Positions 1-9,652 of a stretch of 64,000 bases of DNA are shown here, piece after piece. The notes beneath the pieces were generated by a model that ran no database searches, was not told the DNA's origin, and saw nothing but the letters and a program-made list of their open reading frames with translations. Made by a program: the position numbers and the translations under genes. The DNA comes from Drechmeria coniospora (taxonomy: Eukaryota; Ascomycota; Sordariomycetes; Hypocreales; Ophiocordycipitaceae): NCBI RefSeq assembly GCF_001625195.1, contig NC_054390.1, positions 744,001-808,000 on the forward strand, written 5' to 3'. How positions within the stretch are numbered: position 1 is the stretch's first letter; each line of letters begins with the position of its first letter.

Positions 1-936
1 TGCAATGAGGGTTTCGAGGATGGCCGGCCGGTAGGGGCGACTGTAGAATCATATATCCTCCCCGATGCCATCACCCACACACCATGTCGCACTGCATCGA
101 GCGAGCCGCCTGCTTCGGTGGGATCGGTGGGAGTCCGGGCATCTCACGCTGACAAGTCCATGGAAGCGCAATATTCAAGCGCCTCTCCCGCGTATGTGCC
201 GACGGGAGTGCAATCATGCGATGCCTCGCCCGCAGACGGCTCGTCGAGGGTACAGTCCGCGGTGGTGACTCCCATCAACTTGCCGACGGGAGTGTCATCA
301 TCAAGGGTCTCTCCCGTCGACGTGTCTGATGATTCGGTTCTCATCCGCGGGTCTCCGGCGGCCCCCAGTGCATCGCCCTCCTCCTCGAGACCAGGAACAG
401 CGGATTCCGCAAGCCATAGTTTGAGCACGGAGGCGGCAGCTGATGGAGAAGAGCGTACGCAGGCTTCCAGGCGAAGGACGCGGTCCAATCTACCCGGCGT
501 CCCGGCAGCGACGACGACGAGTTCCCGGCGCATGTATGGTCATCGAGATCGGCTTCACCTCATGCGCAACTTGCACGAACGGTCACCGTCTCCGGATCTC
601 CCGTGGGCTCAGAAGCCGGCGGGCGCACCGTACAAGTACGTGTACGAAATGGATCCGGAGAGTCTCGAGTTCTTCGACCGTACGCTTCTCGAGAACCGCG
701 ACGAGAGGCTGCCGGTAAAGCTTCCCTTCAAGATGATTGCGCACAAGTTGCGACACGTCTTCTGCGGCGCGCCCGAGACGCTCCGCGGCCATCATCGACG
801 GCTGATCAAGACACCCGAGGAGCGTGTCCGAAGACCTGTGTGGCATCCCGTCGATGTAGGTTGCCCTTCTTTCGTGAATACCGAGTCGAGATGTCGATGC
901 CGGTGTGAAAGACGACCGACTGACACGGCGATTTAG
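1..936 (+). CDS. partial unknown Ser/Pro-rich protein, 5' end outside window
   Basis: One frame is open from the first base of the window to a TAG at 934-936 (about 311 codons), so the gene or exon starts upstream. The first in-frame ATG is at 160. The N-terminal two thirds is low-complexity Ser/Pro/Ala with two PTGV-type repeats, coded by a 14-base word repeated near 200 and 282. It is followed by a basic stretch and a more ordered-looking part around VYEMDPESLEFFDRTLL. I recognise no family. The opposite strand is also largely open here (about 583-1239), so strand choice rests mainly on the length of the + frame and the protein-like composition of 600-780. The last roughly 30 codons are Arg/Cys-rich and may be intronic or untranslated. 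Confidence 0.35.
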   Translation, partial: CNEGFEDGRPVGATVESYILPDAITHTPCRTASSEPPASVGSVGVRASHADKSMEAQYSSASPAYVPTGVQSCDASPADGSSRVQSAVVTPINLPTGVSSSRVSPVDVSDDSVLIRGSPAAPSASPSSSRPGTADSASHSLSTEAAADGEERTQASRRRTRSNLPGVPAATTTSSRRMYGHRDRLHLMRNLHERSPSPDLPWAQKPAGAPYKYVYEMDPESLEFFDRTLLENRDERLPVKLPFKMIAHKLRHVFCGAPETLRGHHRRLIKTPEERVRRPVWHPVDVGCPSFVNTESRCRCRCERRPTDTAI

Positions 937-1306
937 ATTGACCTCCTTCGACAAGCGGTCCAATCGGCCGAATGCAGAACCTTTAACCAAAGCAACATCA
1001 AATGGCGTGCTGTGAGCGACTTCATTGTCAACAACGGCGGCACGTACCGCTTTGGCAACGCTACGTGCAGCCGCAAATGGAGTGAGCTGTGCGGCGAGGA
1101 ATGAACGAGCCGACTCTCCGGGTTGAATTTTTGGGACATCATTGGAGAATAGACGAAGATATTTTGGATTAGACAAACAGCATAGATGGATTGCTTCACT
1201 TTGTGATTCTGGCGAATCCGCGGACGAAGCCGAGAGCAACCAATTGACAAACGATTCTTAGTCCCGAGGAACAATAGGGAGTCACCGGCGGCTTTGTGGT
1301 ACTTTA

Positions 1307-1355
1307 ATTCCAGGTTTCGATTCCAGGTGTCGATTCCAGGTGTCGATTCCAGGCG
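1307..1355. repeat. 13-bp tandem repeat (attccaggtgtcg), nearly 4 copies
   Basis: Units start at 1307, 1320, 1333 and 1346. The middle two are identical and the outer two differ by one to three bases. It lies in the 937-1478 gap, in which I see no gene. Confidence 0.85.
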
Positions 1356-1478
1356 ATCGTCTCTCACTAATGCGCGCAACATGCGTGTCTCTTGTTGCAA
1401 CGGGTGGTTGTACCGTCGAGATGGACAGCCGGTCATCGTTTGGGGATTCAAGTCGCCCAGGTGCAGTTGCATTTTTCT

Positions 1479-2569
1479 TCATAGCTTTTGTGCTTTTCCA
1501 TCAAACTCCTCTCTCGGTATACCAATTGCGCGGAGGGCATCGGCGAGCCCGCGGGGGTCGTCCTTGAGGGCCTCCCACTCAGACTCCATCTTGACGAGGG
1601 CTGTGCCAGCCAGGAGGGTCCCGTTCAATGCCAGCCTTCCAACCGGTTCACCGCTCCTCTCGGCCACTGCAGCTCCCTCGGCGAGGCGCGGCAGCACGAC
1701 AATGGTGTTCTTCGTCATGGCCAAGTTGTAGCTGATGAGGGCCTCTCCCTCGGCTGGAGGCTCAGGTCCGTCCCAAGCGAGACCCGTTTGCGCCGCGACA
1801 GCCCGACAGGCTCGTCGATAAAGCTTCAGGTACTTTTCATGCAGATCTGCCGGGGACGTGTTCAAGCTGATGGTTTCGGTAAAGGCAACGAACGGCGCCC
1901 TTTGCAGCTGGTCGGCCTCGTCTGCAAGAAGATTCCAGGCCGAGTGCTCCTCCAGCCCGTCCCGCATCCTCGCCACGGGGAGCATCTGTAAATGCCTATG
2001 TGGCTGGCTGGCTCCCGAATGCTCGCCGCCGTTGAAGAAGGCGAACAAGCCGGCGGCATGGCCATGTCCTTCATAGGCGCCGATGCAGGCCAGCGTCGCC
2101 CCCAAATCTGCCTCTTCGAGGACATGACTCTGGGGTTTGAATTCATTGGTGGCGAGAATGAAGTGTTCCGGCACGATGGCGAATTTGTTCAGGACGAGGT
2201 AGTGAGCCGGGCCGAGGGGGCAAAGGTGCAGGCTGGGAGGGGGGTTGGCGAAGGGATCAGCGGGCTTTTGTGACGGCGAAGCGGGAGGAGCCCGCGGTTT
2301 GTTGGCCAGTGCCGGGGAGAAGCGAAGCTGAAACTGGATAGGATGATGCTTCAGCTTCCGCCGCATTCTCTAGAGAGCCTACCAGGTGCCGTTGGCCTTT
2401 CCTAGGTAGAGCCGTGGATGCATACCGGAATGGTGCCGACGAGCAGTGTCGTCACCTGAGTGGGAAAGTAAGAAAGGTCCCCGGCGGAACGGGCCTTGGC
2501 AAAGGCCGTCCTGACGAGATCGGGCAGATTCGCAGGAGACCTTGGTCCGGGCATGATGACGACTGGCAT
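1479..2569 (-). CDS. Ap4A phosphorylase / ATP adenylyltransferase, Apa1/Apa2 type
   Basis: Likely degrades diadenosine tetraphosphate by phosphorolysis (ATP + ADP products), a soluble housekeeping role. Two exons: 2569-2426 and 2333-1479. The 92-nt intron 2334-2425 (GTATGC...ATCCAG) joins the N-terminal part (NLPDLVRTAFAKARSAGDL) to FQLRFSPALANKP, which restores the continuous family-type sequence. The model gives 332 aa. The HIT-like active site of this family is visible as GASQPHRHLQM (about residues 156-166; the nucleophilic His would be the second one). The C-terminal part (SYNLAMTKNTIVVLPR) matches the family's usual second domain, and length is normal. Start is uncertain: in-frame ATGs exist at 2608, 2569 and 2554; I chose 2569 as closest to the conserved NLPDLV start. 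Family assignment is firm; the exact start is not. Confidence 0.88.
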
Positions 2570-3049
2570 TGCGTACGCCTTGAAGTGACTGTCGTTGTGA
2601 GACTCCATGAGCTGGGGGCGGGTAAGTGCTGGGAGCATGTGGGCGGTGAGCGACTCTGGCCCCACGAGAGTCAAGAGGTATAGGGTAAGTGGCCTGCGAA
2701 CTGCTGTGTGTGGTGGCGAAATAGTAATTCCCTCTGCATTCCGGAACTACTTGTACTTATAGAGGTAGAGTATAAATAATTAATTTCTCATACGGAAAGT
2801 TTCTATGGAGCTCTTTATTTATCACATCTCAGGCTGCATCTACACTTATTATCACGATGTATGGGGAGCGGACGACGTCGACTGCACTTTGATTTCCAGA
2901 ACCTTGTATTACCACAGTACTTGGACAAGGGTAGTAGTAATTATATTGCGCCGCGTCTATTCATGCAGGCATCGACTGGACACAGTCATGACCGATTGTG
3001 CGAAACGTATGTATGGTCCGCTAACCGATGACAACAACCACCATCTAGA
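2570..3049. other. AT-richer intergenic region between Apa2-like and FIT-like genes
   Basis: No convincing gene. A TATA/AT-rich stretch (tatagaggtagagtataaataatt) lies at 2759-2783, upstream of the minus-strand Apa2-like gene, and could hold its promoter. Confidence 0.4.
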
Positions 3050-4108
3050 TTATATTCCTGGCAAGCCGATGATCGCTCGCAAGGCCGGCACAAAACGTGG
3101 AAGAATGTACACGGCATAGATGCCGACAGATGCCATGACGAGTCCCGTGAGCTGGCTCGTTGGTTAGCGGGAGGCAAGAGGGGACGGTCGGGGGTTTCGA
3201 GAGGGGCGTGGCACCTTTTCGAACCAGGTGTGAAAGTAGATGGCCGTCATCAGCAGCATCCACAGGTTCAAGCCCGCGACGGCGACGGCCATCTTGCCGG
3301 CGGGGCCGAGGGACAAGGACCCCTCGCCCTGGGCGACGGGCGCGTCGGCCTCGACGTTGGCGCTCTTCAACGCTCCGTCCGGCATGATGACGCACCTCTC
3401 CTCGTCTCGAAGGCCACTCCAACGAAGGACAGACCAGCCGACCTCGTTCATGAGAAACGCGGTGGCGAGGACGAGGAGGAAGACGTGACCGGAGATGTCG
3501 TGGCCGCCAGCCCAGCGGCCGCCGGCCGCCTTACATGCGACGGCCGTGATTGTCTCGCCGGCGGCACCGGCGTGATGAGCTCGCTCGCAGCGGCCACCGG
3601 TCCAGCGGAAGCCTCGGTCGATGATGGGCGCGCCAAAGCACCACTGGGTGACGAAGAACCACCAGGCGGTGACGAGAGCCCAACGCAGGCCGGCGCGGAA
3701 GCGTCGAGGGGTGAGATCGAAGCCGCCGCCGCCGCCGCCGCCGCCGCTCGGGTGGGTGAAGAGGAAGAAGACAAAGGCAAAGGTGGTCCATCCCCAGCCG
3801 CGCTTGACGAAGACGATGTTGAAGACGTTGGACTTGCGGGCAAAGTAGCTGGGCGGCTGCGACTGGGCGTGCGACTGGGTTGCGTGGTCATACGGCGCCG
3901 CACGCGTTTCGGGCGACAGGATGGAGAAGACGGTGCCGAAGACGAGGAGGAGGGGGAAGAGGCCGAGGGCGAGACGCTCGAGCGGCGTAGGCAGGAAGGG
4001 CGGCGTGCGCGGCGTCGAAGCCGAGGTGCGCGACGGCCGTTTCGCCGGGGCGCTGGCGGCGTCTGGCATGGCGCTTTGCTGGCCGGTGCTTCGACGTGTC
4101 GCGACCAT
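3050..4108 (-). CDS. FIT family ER lipid-droplet protein (Scs3/Yft2/FIT2-like)
   Basis: Predicted ER multipass protein of the fat-storage-inducing transmembrane family, which supports lipid-droplet budding and ER phospholipid balance; FIT2 has been described as an acyl-CoA diphosphatase. Two exons: 4108-3215 and 3151-3050, with a 63-nt intron 3152-3214 (GTGCCA...GCCAG, branch site gctaac). Splicing adds the last membrane segment, LTGLVMASVGIYAVYILPRF, giving 331 aa. The family signature GGHDISGHVFLL is at about 201-212, with the expected His residues at 203 and 208. About six hydrophobic segments are visible. An octa-glycine run (121-129), coded by a GCC/GGC repeat at 3720-3748, sits in the loop after the second segment and may be length-variable. 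The start ATG at 4108 is the first in frame. Assignment is good; the glycine tract is lineage-specific. Confidence 0.88.
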
Positions 4109-6470
4109 GGACGGCAGATGCTATCGAATCGGCTTGTGGCTCATCAAGGGGTGCGTGAGTTGCAGTTGTTGTTGTCGTAGGCAAAATCGACAAAGGGAAA
4201 TGGGGATGAGAAATCGGACAGGGAAGGGAGGAAGCGCCGTCGGCGAGGAAGCACCGTCGGCGAGGACGCTTCCGTGGTGCCGTGACGTCAAATTTCCAGG
4301 CACAGGACAAGGACAGTTGGCGGCTCGCCGCGGGACCCATCTGACGTGGGCCCGGTTCCAGAAACTTTGTGTTTTTGCGTTGGCCGCAATAGCTGTACTT
4401 ACTTGTACTCCGTACATGTAGCTCGGAACGCAGTAAATATTCATACTGTCAAGTATTATTACGGAGCATATTCTGAAGCAACGCTGGTAAAGCTGTAGGA
4501 TTATTGCTGCCGAAGGCTGGTACACGAGGATTTAGCATGGATATACAAAGTATGTACTCCGTACTCCGTACTTGCCAGGAAACGTCTAAATTGGGTTAGA
4601 CGAGAATTGAGGTTATTCGCGGCTCTTGAGGGGCAGGCAACCAAATATTCGGAGTATTACTTTTTGCTCCCCATTGTAGGTGGCCGTCCGTCAGCATCGT
4701 GGTTCGGAGTATTATTACTTTTTGCTCCCCATTGTAGGTGGCCGTCCGTCAGAATCGTGGTTCTGCAGACGGCTGTAGCACTAATCCAACACGGACCGTC
4801 CAAGCCGATGGCTATTTGTGGTCAGCCTTCCGTTGCCAGGCCACCGTCTCGCCAGTCGCTGCCAACGGTCTCGAGGTGGCCAAGGGCCTAGCGAAGCCAT
4901 GAGTGCGTTGGCCGTCTGTTCTCGACATGCGCTGCGATTGACCGCGCTCCGCCGGAGACGAAGTGGCCGTATCAATGTCTGTTGCAGATGCTCTACTGGC
5001 CCGGATCTCGGATTGATTGAAATCCTGTGGCGGGCACCTTTGCACCTTGGCTCGTCCTTGCCGCTGTGGATTCTGGTACCTTGCGTGATGAATCCTATAG
5101 CTGCCTCCGAATTAATACTGCGCCAAATATCAGCAACGGATTGTGCAGGCATTTGGACCGACGCTGGAACCCTACTCTTGGTTGCGCTCCGGTTGAACCT
5201 GGGCCGGCGAGCGAGTTTTGTTTGCTATCCGACTCCGCGGCGAGTCCCATACTGCCTGTTTCCAGTCGTGGCCCAATCTACCTGATACTTTCCGTTTGGT
5301 TGAGACTTGGTATCGGGTTTTTCTTTGGCTGGGTCGAGCTTGGTAGCGGAGTGTGTCCAGTGCTTAGCTTGCCTGTAAGTACTTGGTCAATCAATTGCGA
5401 ACTGCTCCGTAGTTGTGCTGTAATTACAGCATTCAGACCAGGAAGGGAGACTTGTGGGGCGATGGGGCGATGACTTGATCTGCTAAAAGTTCAATTGTAC
5501 TTCATTACTGTACTCCGTACTCCGCGCCTACAGTACAGTATGTACTATTAGTTGTACTTACAGTAAGTAAGTCTACTGTACGGAGTACGTCGTTGTACTT
5601 ACATACTATACTTACTTACTCCGTGCTCCGTAATTACTTACTGCAAGTACAATAAGTACTCCCTACTCGACCGCCTATTCCGAGGACGATGCCTGGCACA
5701 ACGAATAGCCGTACTTGAGTGTCTTGCGGCCAGTTTTGACCCTCTTCGTGGTGCAAACGGCGAGTGCATAGCCCCGCCTTCAGCCACGGCGTTGGCAGCG
5801 CCTCGGGCGGCCTCGAGGGACGGGCATTCGGTATTGTTAGCACAGAAAAGGTGGTACGAATGACTTCACTCTTGGGTAGTTGACCACAAGTTGCGTTGTA
5901 TGCGCATTACGACCTTGGCGGCCCCCAGCGACTGGGAAAGCAGACAGCAAATTTGGCCATGTCGGGGGCACCCTCTTCCCCCGGCCACAATTGTGTCCTA
6001 CTGCGGTGCACTGTACTGTACTTATAGTAAATGTGTCCTACTACGGTGCACTGTAAGTAAGTACAGTAACATAGGTACTTACAGTAAGTAAATCTGCCGT
6101 ACCTTGGATTGGCTAGAGCGTTGGACCCTATAATCTTTTATTACTCAAAATAAGTACAGGTACGGAGTACGGAGTAAGTAGATGCACGGAGTATTAATAC
6201 TCCGTACTTGTCCAAATACGGAGTGTGGTAGTGCACGTATTTGTGGGGCCAACAAACATCATGATGCTTCCACACACCACTGAATTGAATGTGTAGCCTT
6301 GATGCGAGTTTCAGATGTCGTCAAATAACGATCGGAAAATGCCTACAAATGTGCACCAGCAGTAAAATGTTATATCCATAACCGACCTTCATAAATGCCC
6401 CTTAATCCTTCATTTCGACCGAATCGACCATCTATTTTTCTTCCTACTTCTATTATTGCCCACAGCCAGT
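4109..6470. other. long intergenic region between divergent FIT-like and enterotoxin-like genes
   Basis: About 2.4 kb without a supportable gene. Short open frames near 4818-5473 have no recognisable domain and overlap each other. It holds a 55-bp tandem duplication (4648-4762) and clusters of TACTCCG/GTACTTAC words at 4554-4572, 5505-5660 and 6000-6230. The pyrimidine-rich stretch 6430-6460 just before the enterotoxin-like ATG looks like a 5' UTR, with ttatatcc at 6369 and cataaat at 6389 as TATA candidates. Confidence 0.5.
4648..4762. repeat. two tandem copies of a ~55-bp unit
   Basis: Copy 1 starts at 4648 (ttcggagtattac), copy 2 at 4703. They are almost identical through tttttgctccccattgtagg and the following ggccgtccgtcag; copy 2 has a 3-bp insertion (attatt for att) and one substitution. 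Confidence 0.9.
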
Positions 6471-7961
6471 ATGAAGCACGACACATGTATGTGGCTACTA
6501 CGATGGCTGGTCCTCGTCTTATCCTTTCAATGGCTCGGAACTTCATATGCTGGGAAGCCCACCAAGCCAAAATCGGCCGTCAAGCCAACAACAAAGCCCG
6601 TGCAGGTTGATTTAGAAGATAAACCCGACCAAGGCCCACCGGATGCTGAAGAAAGGTGGAAGAATTCCGTTCATTTCCCAGGCAAAGACTCCCTACATCC
6701 TGCTGTGGTTACTCGCTTCGATCGTCGATCGCCCGAAGAAATATTCCAAAAGGGTTTCGAAACAAGGATAGAGAGCAGTGGAAAGCCTCTACTATCTGCC
6801 TCGTTTGTCGCCAGCCGACACAACAACGAACCTTACGATGATACGGGATTGATATCATTCAGTGGGTCCACGGGGGCCACATTATCAGCAGCCCAAGGCG
6901 TTCATTGTAGCGGCAAGAAGAGGTTCTTTGGTCATGAAGACTGGGCAAAGGTCCGAGCGTATGCATCCGCTTGTCACAACGACCTCGACCACTTCGACAA
7001 GATCGAGGTCGAGGAAGAGGTGCCTGGTGTTCCGAAGGGCCCGCCCAAAGGCCCGCCCGAACCTCCTCCAGCAAACAAGCTGCACGAGGGATTTAAACTT
7101 GGCCACTGGGGATACATTGCAAGGCCGAACTCGAAATTTATCAGCATGTTCGGAACCCTGGGACCAGATGGCTTCGCCAACAATGACTTTAAAGGCGAAC
7201 GAGAGTACGCAGCGCTAGGACGGGTTGGTCCAGAGCGAATCATTGGTGCATTTTACACAGACGACAAGGTGATGATGGTACAGTTGAATCCAAACTACGA
7301 CCACCGGTTCGATGGCCAACGCGCCGGAGATGGCCACCCTGGGCTTGCCTTCAAGAACGACAAAGCTCTCGCGGAAAAAATCATAAACGAAGCCAACAGC
7401 GATGACGAGCGCCATAGAGCGAGTCATCCATCTCCGATTCATATTCCCAAGGAGAGAATAGAGGTTCTCATGCCTCTTTCTGATGTCATCGTGCAGTTTT
7501 CCTCGGATAACCCTCAACACTTCCGCTCAAGCTTACCCCAGCAGGATCCTTCTGCCAAAGAAGTGGCTGGTGCCAAGCACGGGAGGATAGGGACGATATT
7601 ACGAAAGCTACTGATATGCAAGCGAGGTACGGATGAGTGCACAGCACGACCAGGGGAGGGTAACAAAAACCCGGATGCTTCGACCGAAATCGCCGACCAG
7701 TCCGACAAAAGACCCCCTCCAAGTGATGTGAATTCAGCAAGCGAACAAGCCGATGCGAAGCATGTAAAACCATCGGAACAATCCGGTGATTCAATCAGTC
7801 ACCCGGATGACATGGATGGTGCGGAGAAAGGACTCAGCTCTGACGCCGAAGGACCCGACAACGATGGCTGCAAAGGCAGCAAGGATTGCCATACTCGAAC
7901 CTTTAGGACCGAGTGTAAATTATTTCGTCGAGCCACGAACCTGTCCCGACGCGCTCGTTGA
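6471..7961 (+). CDS. heat-labile-enterotoxin-like ADP-ribosyltransferase, secreted (toxin family)
   Basis: A putative secreted mono-ADP-ribosyltransferase of the R-S-E class, the fungal family named after enterotoxin A chains and often expanded in insect- and nematode-parasitic Hypocreales. The ATG at 6471 starts an N-terminus with a clear signal peptide (residues about 8-27, WLLRWLVLVLSFQWLGTSYA). Catalytic elements in order: the Arg motif TRFDRRSPEEI (Arg about 82), a second-strand motif LISFSGST (about 127-134), and the Glu-x-Glu motif EREYAALG (Glu about 243 and 245). All three are present, so the fold is probably intact. A Pro-rich insertion (KGPPKGPPEPPP, about 189-200) lies between motifs 2 and 3. 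After the catalytic part the chain is hydrophilic and ends at a TGA at 7959-7961. The same frame continues beyond it to 8606 (see next entry), so this is either the true end, a nonsense mutation, or part of an intron. The physiological target is unknown. Confidence 0.8.
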   Translation: MKHDTCMWLLRWLVLVLSFQWLGTSYAGKPTKPKSAVKPTTKPVQVDLEDKPDQGPPDAEERWKNSVHFPGKDSLHPAVVTRFDRRSPEEIFQKGFETRIESSGKPLLSASFVASRHNNEPYDDTGLISFSGSTGATLSAAQGVHCSGKKRFFGHEDWAKVRAYASACHNDLDHFDKIEVEEEVPGVPKGPPKGPPEPPPANKLHEGFKLGHWGYIARPNSKFISMFGTLGPDGFANNDFKGEREYAALGRVGPERIIGAFYTDDKVMMVQLNPNYDHRFDGQRAGDGHPGLAFKNDKALAEKIINEANSDDERHRASHPSPIHIPKERIEVLMPLSDVIVQFSSDNPQHFRSSLPQQDPSAKEVAGAKHGRIGTILRKLLICKRGTDECTARPGEGNKNPDASTEIADQSDKRPPPSDVNSASEQADAKHVKPSEQSGDSISHPDDMDGAEKGLSSDAEGPDNDGCKGSKDCHTRTFRTECKLFRRATNLSRRAR

Positions 7962-8606
7962 GGCCGTGGATCCAGCGGCGCGAGAGGCAGTGTGAGCCAG
8001 GGGTATCGAAGCAGTCCCGGCCAAGGATATCGAGCCGGCCCAGGTCGTGGACGGGGATGGAGCGCAGCGAGAAGCAGTTCCAAGCAAGGTGATGGAACCA
8101 GCTCTGGCGGCGGTTCCAAGCCAGGTGAGGGAACCAACTCTGGCACCAATTCCAACCAAGGCGAGGGAACCAGCTCTGACCAAGGCCGTGGAAGCAGCCC
8201 GGCAGGATCGGGCTCCAGCCAAGGTCGACCAAACGCCGGAAAAGGTGGGAAGCGGCAGTATTGCTTGGCCGACGACATGATGGATCTAGCGGCCGAAGCT
8301 TTCCTCTTCTGCATCGAAATTGCTGAAAAACTAGAGCATAAAGACGGCACGGTCACGAAGACGAACCACAACACGACTGAGAAATCTTTGGACGGGGCCT
8401 TCTGGGAGCCACCCAAAACTACCATTGACTCGGTTCTCCCTCCCGAGGTGGTGGAATGGGTGAAGAAGAACAACGTGTCGGTCGTGGAAAACGACAAGGC
8501 CGTGGACGAACTCATTCCGCAAGTCGTCAAGGACCAAGATTTTGCTTACAAAACTCATTACCTTCAGGAGCGGACCTTGACCATCTTGCTGAAGAACGAT
8601 CTATAG
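7962..8606 (+). CDS. in-frame continuation of enterotoxin-like gene: Gly/Ser-rich linker plus C-terminal segment
   Basis: Directly after the TGA the same frame stays open for 214 codons to a TAG at 8604-8606, and no ATG opens it near its start. It begins with a Gly/Ser/Gln-rich repetitive linker (units such as GEGTSSDQG) and then a folded-looking segment (YCLADDMMDLAAEAFLFCIEIAEKL...). Spanning the stop are candidate in-frame introns: 7913-7990 (gtgtaa...ggcag, 78 nt) or 7915-7986 (gtaaat...gag, 72 nt). Neither has a good CTRAC branch site. If one is used, the gene encodes a roughly 685-aa protein; if not, this is a fossil tail behind a nonsense codon. I favour a single gene spanning 6471-8606 but cannot decide. 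Confidence 0.5.
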   Translation, partial: GRGSSGARGSVSQGYRSSPGQGYRAGPGRGRGWSAARSSSKQGDGTSSGGGSKPGEGTNSGTNSNQGEGTSSDQGRGSSPAGSGSSQGRPNAGKGGKRQYCLADDMMDLAAEAFLFCIEIAEKLEHKDGTVTKTNHNTTEKSLDGAFWEPPKTTIDSVLPPEVVEWVKKNNVSVVENDKAVDELIPQVVKDQDFAYKTHYLQERTLTILLKNDL

Positions 8607-9652
8607 ATCGATTGCGACGCTGCTGATAGCACTTCGACAAGTATTAACCTGGATACCTGCACCTTTGCTTCGTTGGGCAAGGCGGCGGAAGTGAAGCCTA
8701 GGCCGGCACCGGGAACGGAGGGACTTCTGGATGCCGATGACCATCGCCCTCCGGCGTAAGGATCGATCTACCTGCCTGCCTCGCCATGCATCATTTCGTA
8801 TGCCATGATGCATGCATTTGATTCGCACAAATCGATATGTGCACATATCGATCTGCTGGGCAGCCAAGTTGACAACATTTTCTGGTTCCATCAATCTACG
8901 CAGCCATCTCAGCAGGCGCTCGGGAGCACACGACCGCTGTCGTCCGAATATTGTAACGGGTCAGGCCTGTGGTTGATGACTCGGTCGTCACTCTCGTCAC
9001 CGTAGCATTACTGCTGCTTTACAACACGCAACAGTACGGCAAGGCGGTGTGCAACTTGGAAGGCAATGTAAGTAATAAGTACGGCGACTGTACGCATGAG
9101 GAAGTCGGTGTGCGGAGGAAGGGCGTGTATTTCGCAAGCAAGGCTACGCAAGGACAGCAGCGACGAACGAAACAACAAGCTGTGGGATAATTCTAATGGC
9201 CACGGAGACATTCATTCCCGATATTCGGTATATCGTCTGCCATGTCGACAATTGACTTCACTCTGTACTTTGAATGAACATCTGTACTCAGTAATAAATT
9301 ACTAGTACTCCGTACTCCGTATATACTGTAACATTGAACGAGTGCACGTACATGCATAATATTCAACGGGCCCCGCTACAGTACTATACAGTGTACAGTA
9401 CACGTACATGTATTTGTGGGTGCCGGAAATACAAGGCTTGCCTGAGCGAGATGCTCGAGCATGGGAAATATCGTTGTAGGGAGTGTCTTTACCAACCCGC
9501 GTAGGGAGATAATATTCAATGTCGAAAGGAATATGTCCATATCCAGCATGCTGCTAATCGACAGCAGCAAGTACTGCACGCCGAGGCAATCCATGCCCCG
9601 CAAAACGTCCACCGTTCGACGAGCACATCTTCATCGATTGCTCTGCTGGCAC
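8607..9652. other. intergenic, no gene seen
   Basis: Contains TACTCCGTACTCCG at 9305-9320 and GTACAGTA words at 9380-9410. Short open frames have no family resemblance. Confidence 0.4.

Noticed and set aside
1300..1360. ggtttcgattcc resembling a tRNA B box
   Set aside because: It is part of a 13-bp tandem repeat; no A box or acceptor stem found.
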